Of a DNA stretch of 7,705 bases, positions 1 through 5,457 are shown in pieces. The DNA comes from Nitrospira sp. UBA6909 (GTDB lineage Bacteria; Nitrospirota; Nitrospiria; Nitrospirales; Nitrospiraceae). How positions within the stretch are numbered: the first letter of the stretch is position 1; the number at the start of each line of letters is the position of its first letter. The DNA lies in assembly GCA_002451055.1 (NCBI GenBank), contig DKBD01000223.1, positions 1 to 7,705 of the forward strand, read 5' to 3'. Below the pieces are notes generated by a model that was not told where the DNA came from, searched no databases, and saw nothing but the letters and a program-made list of their open reading frames with translations. Made by a program: the position numbers and the translations under genes.

Positions 1-1
1 T

Positions 2-388
2 TTTGAGAAGATTTCCCGGACGCCCAATACCTTCCTGGCCCATCGCCTCATATGGTATGGCGGGCGGCAGGGCTGCCAGAGTGAACTGGTGGACCAGCTC
101 TTTAAAGGATATTTTGAAGAAGGAGCCGACATCGGATCGGTCGAGGTACTTGCGACCATCGCGGAGCAGGCGGGCTTAAGCGCGGAGACATTTCTTCACG
201 GCAACGAAGGTACAGTCGAAGTGCAAGCGGAAGAAGCTGTGGGACGTCGTCTCGGCATTCGTTCAGTCCCTTGTTTTGTCTTGAATCAGGCATATTCGAT
301 AAGCGGTGCCCAGCCGCCTGAGGTGTTGGCCGCTGCTATCGAAGAAGTTCGGTTGCATCAGGAAGGTGTCCAGGCGAACGAACGGTGA
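2..388 (+). CDS. DsbA-superfamily (FrnE-like) thiol oxidoreductase, C-terminal part, truncated by window start
   Basis: The reading frame is already open at the first bases and ends at TGA 386-388, so only the last 128 codons are present and the true start lies upstream. The visible part matches the C-terminal half of the FrnE/2-hydroxychromene-2-carboxylate isomerase branch of the DsbA family. An 'NTFLAHRLIWYGGRQG' stretch is followed by 'LFKGYFEEGADIG', then the thioredoxin-fold end with 'LGIRSVPCFVLN' (the Val-Pro turn is the cis-Pro loop) and 'YSISGAQPPEVL', a hallmark ending of this family. The N-terminal CxxC or SxxC active site is outside the window, so I cannot say whether it is redox-active. 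Family members act as cytoplasmic disulfide oxidoreductases or isomerases. The VOC gene follows after 35 bases, suggesting co-transcription. An ATG at 89 is internal to the conserved domain and is not the start. Confidence 0.9.
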   Translation, partial: FEKISRTPNTFLAHRLIWYGGRQGCQSELVDQLFKGYFEEGADIGSVEVLATIAEQAGLSAETFLHGNEGTVEVQAEEAVGRRLGIRSVPCFVLNQAYSISGAQPPEVLAAAIEEVRLHQEGVQANER

Positions 389-423
389 TCACATGAGGGA
401 AGGGGACAGGAAAGGGGGGAAAG

Positions 424-870
424 ATGAAGGTCCACTATCTTGGCCATGTCGTCTTTTATGTGAAAGACTTGGAGCGGTCCCTGGCGTTTTATCGTGATCT
501 GTTGGGTTTTCAGGAAGTCGGGCGGATTTTTAACGGCACGGCTTCCGCACTGACCTCCGGGCGTACGCATCACGAACTGCTGCTGATTCAAGTCGGCGAG
601 GCGCCGAGACCGCCGATCGGGCGGCGACGCGGTCTGTACCACATCGGTATCAAGATTGGAGACAGTCTTGATGAGCTGCGTGCGGCAAAGCACGAATTGG
701 AGCAGGCGGGTGTGCCGATCGATGGCATGAGCGACCATACCGTGAGTCAGAGTCTGTATCTCCGCGATCCGGACGGGAATGAAGTGGAAGTGTATGTGGA
801 TGCCAGCGAGATGATTTGGAAGAAGAATCCGGAGGCGGTCTTGGCGCCCATCAAACCGTTACTGTTGTAA
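424..870 (+). CDS. VOC-family protein (glyoxalase / catechol 2,3-dioxygenase-like)
   Basis: This is a complete 148-residue protein, the usual size of a single-subunit vicinal oxygen chelate protein made of two beta-alpha-beta-beta-beta modules. Module one begins 'GHVVFYVKDLERSLAFYRD' (residues about 7-25) and contains 'THHELLLIQVG'. Module two begins 'LYHIGIKIGDSLDEL' and ends 'YLRDPDGNEVEVYVD'. The likely metal ligands are the His of GHVVF, the His of YHIGI and the Glu of EVEVY. A paired His-Glu in THHELL is a further candidate. This arrangement is typical of glyoxalase I and extradiol dioxygenases, and the 'RDPDGNEVEVY' ending is closest to the catechol 2,3-dioxygenase-like group. Substrate cannot be read from sequence. 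A G-rich Shine-Dalgarno (six G at 414-419) precedes ATG 424. The gene sits 35 bases behind a DsbA-like gene and just before a CDGSH remnant, a setting that suggests redox or electrophile detoxification (inference). Confidence 0.9.
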   Translation: MKVHYLGHVVFYVKDLERSLAFYRDLLGFQEVGRIFNGTASALTSGRTHHELLLIQVGEAPRPPIGRRRGLYHIGIKIGDSLDELRAAKHELEQAGVPIDGMSDHTVSQSLYLRDPDGNEVEVYVDASEMIWKKNPEAVLAPIKPLLL

Positions 871-890
871 CGCGAAGAGGAAGACTGCAT

Positions 891-1103
891 AGGGTACAGC
901 CACGTATCGTCGCGAAGCAGCCGGTGGCGTTATCTTTGGATCCGGGCCCTATTACTGTTGCCAATGTGGGCGGTCGAGAGACCAGCCGTTCTGCGACGGG
1001 ACGCATAACACGCTTTGATGCGCACAGTGTGTCGCGCGATATCCGTTCAAACAACGGCATCTTGAGCTGTCGATGGTTGATAGGTCATACTAAACGGCTA
1101 TGA
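891..1103 (+). pseudogene. CDGSH iron-sulfur domain protein, frameshifted remnant
   Basis: Two parts of one CDGSH-type protein are readable in different frames. Codons from about 897 give 'QPRIVAKQPVALSLDPGP', the usual lead-in. From 950, one base back, the reading continues as 'YYCCQCGRSRDQPFCDGTH', which contains the full cluster motif CxC-x2-S-x3-P-x-C-D-G-x-H (Cys at 959, 965 and 992, His at 1004). This equals a one-base loss at about 949-950. The second frame has a stop (TAG 890-892) upstream, no start codon after it, and a stop at 1016-1018. The first frame has AGG at 891 where an ATG is expected, about 9 bases after AGAGGA (877-882, ending just upstream). That frame stays open to TGA 1101-1103, which overlaps the next gene's ATG as ATGA. 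Its end (SNNG...C...GHTKRL) may be the worn second motif of a dual-CDGSH protein, and 70 codons fits such proteins. A conserved Trp before the CxC is Cys here. An assembly error is the alternative explanation for the shift. Confidence 0.72.
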
Positions 1104-2638
1104 ATCAGCCATCCGTTTCTCCCTGTGAGAGTCTTGCGGAGCGGTATCAAGGACTCTTGGAGGTGGCTCAGGCAATTGCTGCGCAACGCGATCTCAATGC
1201 ATTGTGTCGCGACCTTGCTCAGCATCTTCCTCGCGTCGTGCAAGTCAATTTTGTTGCTCTGTCATTGCACGATCCCGTCAGGAATACCATGCGGCTGCAC
1301 ACCATTCAGGCGAACGTGCCTGCCGACCTTGTCGGTGGTCACGAGGGGCCGGTCGATGAAAGCCCAGCCGGGGTCGTGTGGCAAACGCAGCAGGCGCTCC
1401 TCGTGGCCAATGTGACACAAGAACGTCGATGGCCGAAGGTGATCAGCTGCATGAGGGAGGATGGGGCGAACTCGTTTTGTTTCGTACCCCTAACCACGGC
1501 GGGACGGCGGTTGGGTGCCATGGGATTCCTCAGCCTGCAGGAGGAGGCCTACAGCGAACAGGATCTTGAGTTTCTGCAGCAGGTTGCCAAGCAAGTGGCC
1601 GTTGCTGTGGAGAATGCGCTTGCATTTCAACAGATTGCCGAGCTGAAGGACAAACTAGCGAAGGAGAAGCTCTACCTTGAGGATGAGATTCGTCTTGATT
1701 ACAACTTTGAAGAAATCATCGGCGACAGTCCGCCGTTGAAACGGGTATTGAAGCAAGTTGAGATTGTCGCACCGACGGACTCGACCGTACTGATTCTGGG
1801 AGAGACCGGTACGGGGAAAGAGCTCATCGCGCGCGCCATTCACAACCTAAGCGGGCGGCAGGAACGAACGTTCGTGAAGTTGAACTGCGCGGCAATTCCG
1901 TCCGGCCTTCTGGAGAGCGAGCTTTTTGGGCATGAGCGGGGGGCCTTCACCGGAGCCATTGCACAGAAGGTCGGCCGTTTTGAACTTGCCGATGGCGGCA
2001 CACTGTTTCTTGACGAAGTCGGGGACATTCCGGTCGACTTACAATCCAAACTGCTTCGGGTGCTGCAAGAGCAGGAGTTCGAGCGCCTTGGCAGCACCAG
2101 AACGACCAAAGTCAACGTCCGGCTTGTGGCTGCGACGAATCGAGACCTATTCGGGATGGTTGCCGAGAAACAGTTTCGTAACGACCTCTTTTATCGCCTT
2201 AATGTCTTTCCGTTGACCCTTCCTCCCCTTCGTAACCGCCGGGAGGACATTCCGCTGCTCGTCCGCTATTTTGCGCAGAAGTTGGCCCGCCGGATGGACA
2301 AATATATCGAGACGATCCCCGCTGAGGCGATGGCCGCGCTTTCAGCATATCATTGGCCCGGCAACATCCGAGAGCTGGAGAACTTGATCGAGCGAGCTGT
2401 GATTCTTACTCAGGGTGCCGATCTTTGTGTGCCCCTCGCGGAGCTGACGGTAGCCGGGCCCATCGAGACCCAGCCCGCCACCAGCTTGCAAGTTGCCGAG
2501 CGGGATCACGTCAGGCGAGCTCTTGAGGCTGCCAAATGGGTCATTGGTGGTTCTGCCGGTGCTGCTGCTCGATTGGGCATGAAACGCACGACCCTTCAGT
2601 CAAAGATGAAGAAACTCGGTATCTCCCGTCCTTCCTAA
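1100..2638 (+). CDS. Sigma-54-dependent transcriptional activator, GAF-AAA+-HTH (FhlA/NorR-type)
   Basis: This 512-residue bacterial enhancer-binding protein remodels RNA polymerase-sigma-54 by ATP hydrolysis. An N-terminal GAF sensor spans residues about 20-172, and a short coiled linker (about 178-200) resembles FhlA. The AAA+ domain spans about 205-435. It shows Walker A GETGTGKE (234-241), the sigma-54-contacting loop GAFTGA (281-286), Walker B GGTLFLDE (299-306), sensor I in 'RLVAATNRD', arginine-finger region '[12 protein letters not shown]' (R360/R366) and sensor II '[13 protein letters not shown]' (421-433). A Fis-type helix-turn-helix occupies about 467-508. All catalytic motifs are intact, so it should be active. 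FhlA of enteric bacteria has a larger sensor region; here there is one GAF domain of unknown ligand and no receiver domain, so control is by a small molecule or metal rather than a histidine kinase (inference). ATG 1100 overlaps the stop of the CDGSH remnant, and no strong Shine-Dalgarno is seen. The likely target is the sigma-54 promoter about 230 bases past its stop. Confidence 0.95.
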   Translation: MNQPSVSPCESLAERYQGLLEVAQAIAAQRDLNALCRDLAQHLPRVVQVNFVALSLHDPVRNTMRLHTIQANVPADLVGGHEGPVDESPAGVVWQTQQALLVANVTQERRWPKVISCMREDGANSFCFVPLTTAGRRLGAMGFLSLQEEAYSEQDLEFLQQVAKQVAVAVENALAFQQIAELKDKLAKEKLYLEDEIRLDYNFEEIIGDSPPLKRVLKQVEIVAPTDSTVLILGETGTGKELIARAIHNLSGRQERTFVKLNCAAIPSGLLESELFGHERGAFTGAIAQKVGRFELADGGTLFLDEVGDIPVDLQSKLLRVLQEQEFERLGSTRTTKVNVRLVAATNRDLFGMVAEKQFRNDLFYRLNVFPLTLPPLRNRREDIPLLVRYFAQKLARRMDKYIETIPAEAMAALSAYHWPGNIRELENLIERAVILTQGADLCVPLAELTVAGPIETQPATSLQVAERDHVRRALEAAKWVIGGSAGAAARLGMKRTTLQSKMKKLGISRPS

Positions 2639-2732
2639 TCCATCGCACATTTCCTGGCGGAGCGCCTCTCGCGAGCGGCTTCCTCAGAGATGGCCAGCAA
2701 TGGAGCCTTGCACCCCGACGGCGCCGACCATT

Positions 2733-2745
2733 CGGCACTGTGCCG
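2733..2745. promoter_or_regulatory. Perfect interrupted palindrome, possible activator-binding site
   Basis: CGGCAC-T-GTGCCG is a 6+1+6 perfect inverted repeat. Its centre (2739) is about 154 bases upstream of the start site predicted from the sigma-54 promoter at 2866-2882, which is in the usual range for enhancer sites of sigma-54 activators. It is not followed by a T-run, so it is not a standard terminator. Function is inferred from position only. Confidence 0.35.
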
Positions 2746-2808
2746 TCCCCTCGGCAGATCATCGTTGGCATTTCCCCTTTTCCCTCATATTGATTTTTCG
2801 GTGAGGGC

Positions 2809-2819
2809 GACAAATTGTC
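2809..2819. promoter_or_regulatory. Perfect palindrome GACAA-A-TTGTC, possible operator or upstream activating site
   Basis: This is an 11-base perfect inverted repeat centred at 2814, about 79 bases before the predicted sigma-54 start site. It differs in sequence from the palindrome at 2733-2745, so at most one of the two is likely to be the main site for the upstream activator. A further imperfect inverted repeat (ATGA-CGC-TCAT core, 2847-2857) lies between it and the promoter. Confidence 0.3.
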
Positions 2820-2865
2820 ATGGAATGTCAGTGGTATCGGTGGTTTATGACGCTCATGAACTGTG

Positions 2866-2882
2866 CTGGCACGCGAGTTGAT
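2866..2882 (+). promoter_or_regulatory. Sigma-54 (-24/-12) promoter candidate
   Basis: The sequence C-TGGCAC-GCGAG-TTGAT matches the consensus YTGGCACG-N4-TTGCW with the correct spacing. The -24 element (TGGCACG) is perfect. The -12 element has TTG but A instead of the expected C. Transcription would start near 2893, leaving a leader of about 29 bases with a GGAGGT ribosome site before ATG 2922. A sigma-54 activator gene directly upstream on the same strand greatly raises the prior for this site. The departure at the -12 C is the main doubt. Confidence 0.6.
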
Positions 2883-2921
2883 GTGTCGAGTCTACAAGCG
2901 GTGAAAGAAGGGAGGTCGACC

Positions 2922-3176
2922 ATGGCCAGGGCAGTGAAGTTCTCGGGGAATGATCAGAAAAAGAAAAATCCTGCGGAGGCGAGGCCACAGACTGATGAGG
3001 CCCGGTGCTGGCGGTGCAGAGGTCTGATGGTCGTCGAAGAATGCTTCGAATTTGCCGGTGATGGCGGTCATGTTGATTGCGTGACGCAACGTTGCGTGCA
3101 GTGCGGTGAGGTTATCGACCCGGTCATTCTGCAGAACCGTCGGTTGCAGACGGGAAAGTGTGTGGACCGGGTCTGA
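2922..3176 (+). CDS. Small zinc-ribbon-like protein with two CxxC pairs
   Basis: This 84-residue, soluble, basic-N-terminus protein has a CWRC pair at residues 29-32 and a CVQC pair at 58-61, the layout of a four-cysteine zinc ribbon. It also has Cys41, Cys53 and Cys80. The second knuckle runs into 'CGEVIDPVILQNRR', a conserved-looking tail that I associate with short uncharacterised proteins of Nitrospira-like bacteria (recollection, not searched). No catalytic residues are evident; nucleic-acid binding, protein docking or a redox switch are all possible. The start ATG 2922 is chosen because GGAGGT (2911-2916) sits 5 bases upstream. An in-frame ATG at 2820 would add 34 residues but would lie upstream of the predicted transcript start and lacks a comparable site. 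It is the first gene behind the sigma-54 promoter candidate, with the methyltransferase gene 24 bases on. Confidence 0.8.
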   Translation: MARAVKFSGNDQKKKNPAEARPQTDEARCWRCRGLMVVEECFEFAGDGGHVDCVTQRCVQCGEVIDPVILQNRRLQTGKCVDRV

Positions 3177-3200
3177 ACTGAGCAGCGACATTGGAGTGGT

Positions 3201-3989
3201 ATGGCAGAGACATGGGGAAGGATGCTGGCGAGTGTTTCTGATGAGGGACTCCAGCAAGGGAGAAATGACGAAATGACGTCTTCAAGTCGTTACTTGGCAT
3301 CATGGGAGGGGTTTTGGGGTTCGTTGAGCGGTGCTCCTGATGAAGTCTTGTGGGATGCCGATCCCGCTCATGCGGCCGAACAGGACTTGGCGTTGTTCCG
3401 GGACTATGCCGACCCTCAGCTTCCACTAATTGATCTTGGGTGCGGTAGCGGAACCCAAACCAGGTTTCTGGCAAACCATTTCGCCGAGGTGATAGGCACC
3501 GACATTGCGCCTGCCGCCGTTGAGATCGCGCGAACGAAGAACGCCGTCCCTAATGCTTCGTACCGGGTGCTCGATGTTCTGAGTCCGTATGATGCGGGCG
3601 TTCTTCATGAGGAGATAGGCGATGCGAATGTGTATATGCGGGGGGTGTTGCATCAACTGTCCCCGTCCGATCATGCGATGGCGATACAGAGTATCGAGCG
3701 GCTGCTTGGAGCAAGAGGCGTCTTGTATCTTGTCGAACTGTCGTCGGAGGCGGAGCCCTTCTTTGCCCGGCTGATCGAGCAGTATGGACCGCCTCCTGGC
3801 CTTGCGCGGGTGTTTCAGCATCACATCACTCCCGGTATGCTACAGGAGGAGCATCTCACTTCGTTATTCCCTCCTGATCGCTTTTTTCTCATGAAAACCG
3901 GGCCGAGTCACGTCAGCACCGTGCACAGACTTCCAACGGGCGAGGTCGTAAAAGTTCCGGCATTCTATGCCGTCATGCGGAGGAGATGA
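3201..3989 (+). CDS. Class I SAM-dependent methyltransferase
   Basis: This 262-residue protein carries a Rossmann-fold methyltransferase domain. Motif I is 'LIDLGCGSGTQTRFL' (residues about 76-90), the SAM-binding glycine loop. The acidic residue contacting the ribose is Asp101 in 'VIGTDIAP'. 'VYMRGVLHQLSPSDH' (144-158) corresponds to motifs IV/V, and 'GARGVLYLVEL' to the following strand. The substrate is unknown; the fold resembles small-molecule methyltransferases of the Methyltransf_25/11 type. Two starts are plausible. ATG 3201 has GGAG 4 bases upstream. ATG 3273 gives 238 residues, has AAGGGAG about 10 bases upstream, and begins just before the conserved 'YLASWEGFWGSLSG' region. I list the longer form but the shorter is quite possible. 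Its stop overlaps an ATG of the next frame (ATGA at 3986-3989), which supports operon structure. Confidence 0.88.
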   Translation: MAETWGRMLASVSDEGLQQGRNDEMTSSSRYLASWEGFWGSLSGAPDEVLWDADPAHAAEQDLALFRDYADPQLPLIDLGCGSGTQTRFLANHFAEVIGTDIAPAAVEIARTKNAVPNASYRVLDVLSPYDAGVLHEEIGDANVYMRGVLHQLSPSDHAMAIQSIERLLGARGVLYLVELSSEAEPFFARLIEQYGPPPGLARVFQHHITPGMLQEEHLTSLFPPDRFFLMKTGPSHVSTVHRLPTGEVVKVPAFYAVMRRR

Positions 3990-4054
3990 GCTTTGTGAGA
4001 ATCTTTACCAGGCTGGAGAATGTTGGAGGGGAAATGAGAAAGGAGAGTGCGGCA

Positions 4055-4468
4055 ATGTCTGATCCACTCAGTGTGATCACGCAACTCGTCACCGCGATGA
4101 ATGTTCAGGACCTGGAGTCAGCTATGACCTTGTTTGAGCCGGGTGCGTCCTTCGTGATTAAACCTGGGGTCGTAGTAAGCGGGACCGGCGGTATTCGACA
4201 GGCTTTGGAGGGGTTCATGGCGCTGAAGCCGACGCTCACCATTGAAACTCAACAGCTGGTACAAGCAGGTGATGTGGCACAGTACTGCGCCCGATGGAGT
4301 CTGAAGGGGATTGACCCCACGGGAACTCACGTGCAGCTTGGCGGCCGATCATCCAGTATCTTGCGGCAGCAGCCCGATGGGCGGTGGCTCTTCGTGGTCG
4401 ACAACCCCTGGGGAACGGACATCGTCGCGGAGCGGGGTTGCGGGAGTGGAGGGAGTCGGGATTGCTAA
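4055..4468 (+). CDS. NTF2-like / SnoaL-like small protein
   Basis: From ATG 4055 the protein has 137 residues, the normal size of a single NTF2-fold (SnoaL/DUF4440-like) domain. It opens with a helix 'PLSVITQLVTAMNVQDLESAMTLFEPGASFVI', then 'GTGGIRQALEGFMALKPTLTIE', and strands 'AQYCARWSLKGIDPTG', 'VQLGGRSSSILRQQPDGRW' and 'LFVVDNPWG'. Such folds serve as small-molecule isomerases or hydrolases, or as ligand-binding partners; the role here cannot be read. The frame is also open from ATG 3986, which overlaps the methyltransferase stop, and from ATG 4034. I prefer 4055 because AAGGAG lies about 9 bases upstream and the domain starts there. The extra 23 residues of the longest form look non-domain-like, although the ATGA overlap could still serve coupling. 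The last eight bases overlap the start of the STAS gene. The tail is Gly/Ser-rich and ends in Cys. Confidence 0.82.
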   Translation: MSDPLSVITQLVTAMNVQDLESAMTLFEPGASFVIKPGVVVSGTGGIRQALEGFMALKPTLTIETQQLVQAGDVAQYCARWSLKGIDPTGTHVQLGGRSSSILRQQPDGRWLFVVDNPWGTDIVAERGCGSGGSRDC

Positions 4469-4749
4469 GGATTACTGAACAGAGCGGTGCAGCAAATGAC
4501 TTCATCTCTCTCATCCTGGAGGGGCGTTTGGCGGGCCCATGGGTGGAGGAACTGAATGCTTTGTGGCACCAATTGACAGTGAGTCAACGGGGGAATGTCC
4601 TCATTGATTTGTCCGGTGTCACGTTCATCGACGCTACGGGAAAAACGCTGTTAGACAGGCTGTGGCGGCAAGGGGCCAGACTTCGCGCCACGGGGTGCTT
4701 GACTCGGTGCATTGTTGAACAGATCACAGGGGAGCATGGGGGGAACTGA
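4462..4749 (+). CDS. STAS-domain protein (anti-sigma-factor-antagonist-like), TTG start
   Basis: This is a 95-residue, stand-alone STAS domain. The pattern 'ISLILEGRLAGPWVEELNALW' is followed by 'NVLIDLSGVTFIDATGKTLL' and 'GARLRATGCL', the order of SpoIIAA/RsbV-type proteins. The phospho-site loop reads D-A-T-G (residues 57-60) where SpoIIAA has D-S-S-G. A Thr therefore occupies the phosphorylated position and could be a kinase target, but no RsbW/SpoIIAB-like kinase is in the window. The start is inferred as TTG 4462: a strong GGAGGGAG (4448-4455) is 6 bases upstream, and it overlaps the preceding stop by 7 bases, giving translational coupling. An ATG in the same frame at 4384 would lie deep inside the NTF2-like gene and add unrelated Arg/Gly-rich sequence. 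Partner-switching control of a sigma factor or enzyme is the family role, and the partner here is unknown. Confidence 0.8.
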   Translation: MLRITEQSGAANDFISLILEGRLAGPWVEELNALWHQLTVSQRGNVLIDLSGVTFIDATGKTLLDRLWRQGARLRATGCLTRCIVEQITGEHGGN

Positions 4750-4822
4750 AGAGATCGATTGCACCAAGAAGCGGTATTCGTGACACGATTGCGCGACAGG
4801 TGAATGGAGCAACGGGAGAGGA

Positions 4823-5341
4823 ATGGGAGAGCAAGAACAGAGAAGTCAGGGGCCGATCACGCGGTTTTTGGCCGAGGACCATCGACGGCTTGACGGGCTG
4901 TTGCAGTCGGCGGTCGCGGACATCGATCAGGTGGATCACGCCGCCTACGACCGATTTCGCGCAGGTCTTTTGCGACACATCGGAATGGAAGAGAAGATCC
5001 TCCTGCCGGCCGCTCAGCGATGGCACGGCGGAAAGCCGCTTCCCGTGGCTGCCAAACTCCGACTTGATCATGGAGCCATCGCCTGTCTGCTCATGCCGAC
5101 GCCCACGGCCGCCATCATCGCAATGCTTCGCGGGATTCTCGCAGACCATAACGAATTGGAAGAGGGCCTGGATGGTTTATATGAAACGTGTGACGTGCTG
5201 GCGGCGGCGGAGACAGAACCGATCGTGGCTCGTCTTGAAGCGGCCCCGGAAGTCCAAGTGATGCCCTATTCCGATACGACGACGGTGATAAACACCGTAT
5301 GTCGGGCTGTGGAAAGGGCCGGGTATCACTTCAAAAAATGA
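4823..5341 (+). CDS. Hemerythrin HHE cation-binding domain protein
   Basis: This 172-residue protein is a four-helix hemerythrin-like domain that would hold a non-haem di-iron centre. Candidate iron ligands appear in order: His20 in 'FLAEDHRRLDGLL', His52 and Glu56 in 'RHIGMEEKILLPA', His83 in 'LRLDHGAI', and His109 and Glu113 in 'LADHNELEE'. The helix spacing fits the family. A C-terminal extension of about 50 residues follows the fourth helix. Family members bind O2 or NO, or act in iron and nitrosative-stress handling; which applies here is not visible. There is no signal peptide or membrane segment, so it is probably cytoplasmic. ATG 4823 has GGGAG 4 bases upstream. A 73-base gap separates it from the STAS gene, with no obvious terminator, so it may share the sigma-54-driven transcript. 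A broken CDGSH gene and a GAF activator nearby add to an iron/redox theme (inference). Confidence 0.92.
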   Translation: MGEQEQRSQGPITRFLAEDHRRLDGLLQSAVADIDQVDHAAYDRFRAGLLRHIGMEEKILLPAAQRWHGGKPLPVAAKLRLDHGAIACLLMPTPTAAIIAMLRGILADHNELEEGLDGLYETCDVLAAAETEPIVARLEAAPEVQVMPYSDTTTVINTVCRAVERAGYHFKK

Positions 5342-5457
5342 CCAATATGGCCGGGGTGCCGATGGTTGTTCTTCTGGTAGCGATAGTGGAGAATGGGAAA
5401 GGTAAAGAGTTAAACTGTCTCACTGTTTTCTTTGGTCAAATGATGGGCCGGCATTGA
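5338..5457 (+). CDS. Possible 39-residue ORF bridging the hemerythrin and adaptor genes
   Basis: This small frame starts at an ATG overlapping the hemerythrin stop (ATGA, 5338-5341) and ends at a TGA whose last base is the first base of the adaptor's ATG (TGATG, 5455-5459). Its N-terminal third is hydrophobic ('MAGVPMVVLLVAIV'). Both junctions are of the translational-coupling kind, and the adaptor ATG has no good ribosome site of its own. Against it: there is no Shine-Dalgarno in front, no recognisable family, and 39 codons can be open by chance. Confidence 0.2.
   Translation: MTNMAGVPMVVLLVAIVENGKGKELNCLTVFFGQMMGRH

Larger units (their letters stand above)
2639..2921 (+). other. Non-coding regulatory gap between the activator and the zinc-ribbon operon
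   Basis: No convincing gene lies in these 283 bases. Short open frames on both strands have no family resemblance and no good ribosome site. The gap holds a near-palindrome at 2664-2679, a perfect interrupted palindrome at 2733-2745, a second at 2809-2819, a TTTATGA-type inverted repeat at 2844-2860 and a sigma-54-like promoter at 2866-2882. No clear rho-independent terminator with a T-run follows the activator gene, so read-through is possible. Confidence 0.6.

Noticed and set aside
2664..2679. GCC-t-CTCGCGAG-c-GGC near-palindrome as a terminator of the activator gene
   Set aside because: It has no loop and no T-run afterwards (TTCCTC follows), so it does not look like a rho-independent terminator.
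2536..2813. Overlapping small frames on both strands after the activator gene
   Set aside because: No family resemblance and no good ribosome site; they start within the activator's conserved HTH and run into a region better explained as regulatory.
2820..2921. Extended N-terminus of the zinc-ribbon protein from ATG 2820
   Set aside because: It would cross the sigma-54 promoter candidate and lacks a ribosome site, while ATG 2922 has GGAGGT at ideal spacing.
4276..4292. TGGCAC-like -24 element within the NTF2-like gene
   Set aside because: Spacing to the following TGC does not fit a sigma-54 promoter and it lies inside coding sequence.
4384..4461. ATG 4384 as the start of the STAS protein
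   Set aside because: It would add an Arg/Gly-rich stretch overlapping the previous gene by about 85 bases; TTG 4462 has the strong ribosome site and starts at the domain.
4565..4580. TGGCACCAATTGAC inside the STAS gene as a sigma-54 promoter
   Set aside because: The TTG is only 3 bases after the -24 element instead of 5, and the site is within a gene.
4755..4790. Repeated CGATTGC (4755-4761 and 4784-4790) before the hemerythrin gene
   Set aside because: A seven-base direct repeat in a short gap is easily chance, and no symmetry or promoter pattern accompanies it.
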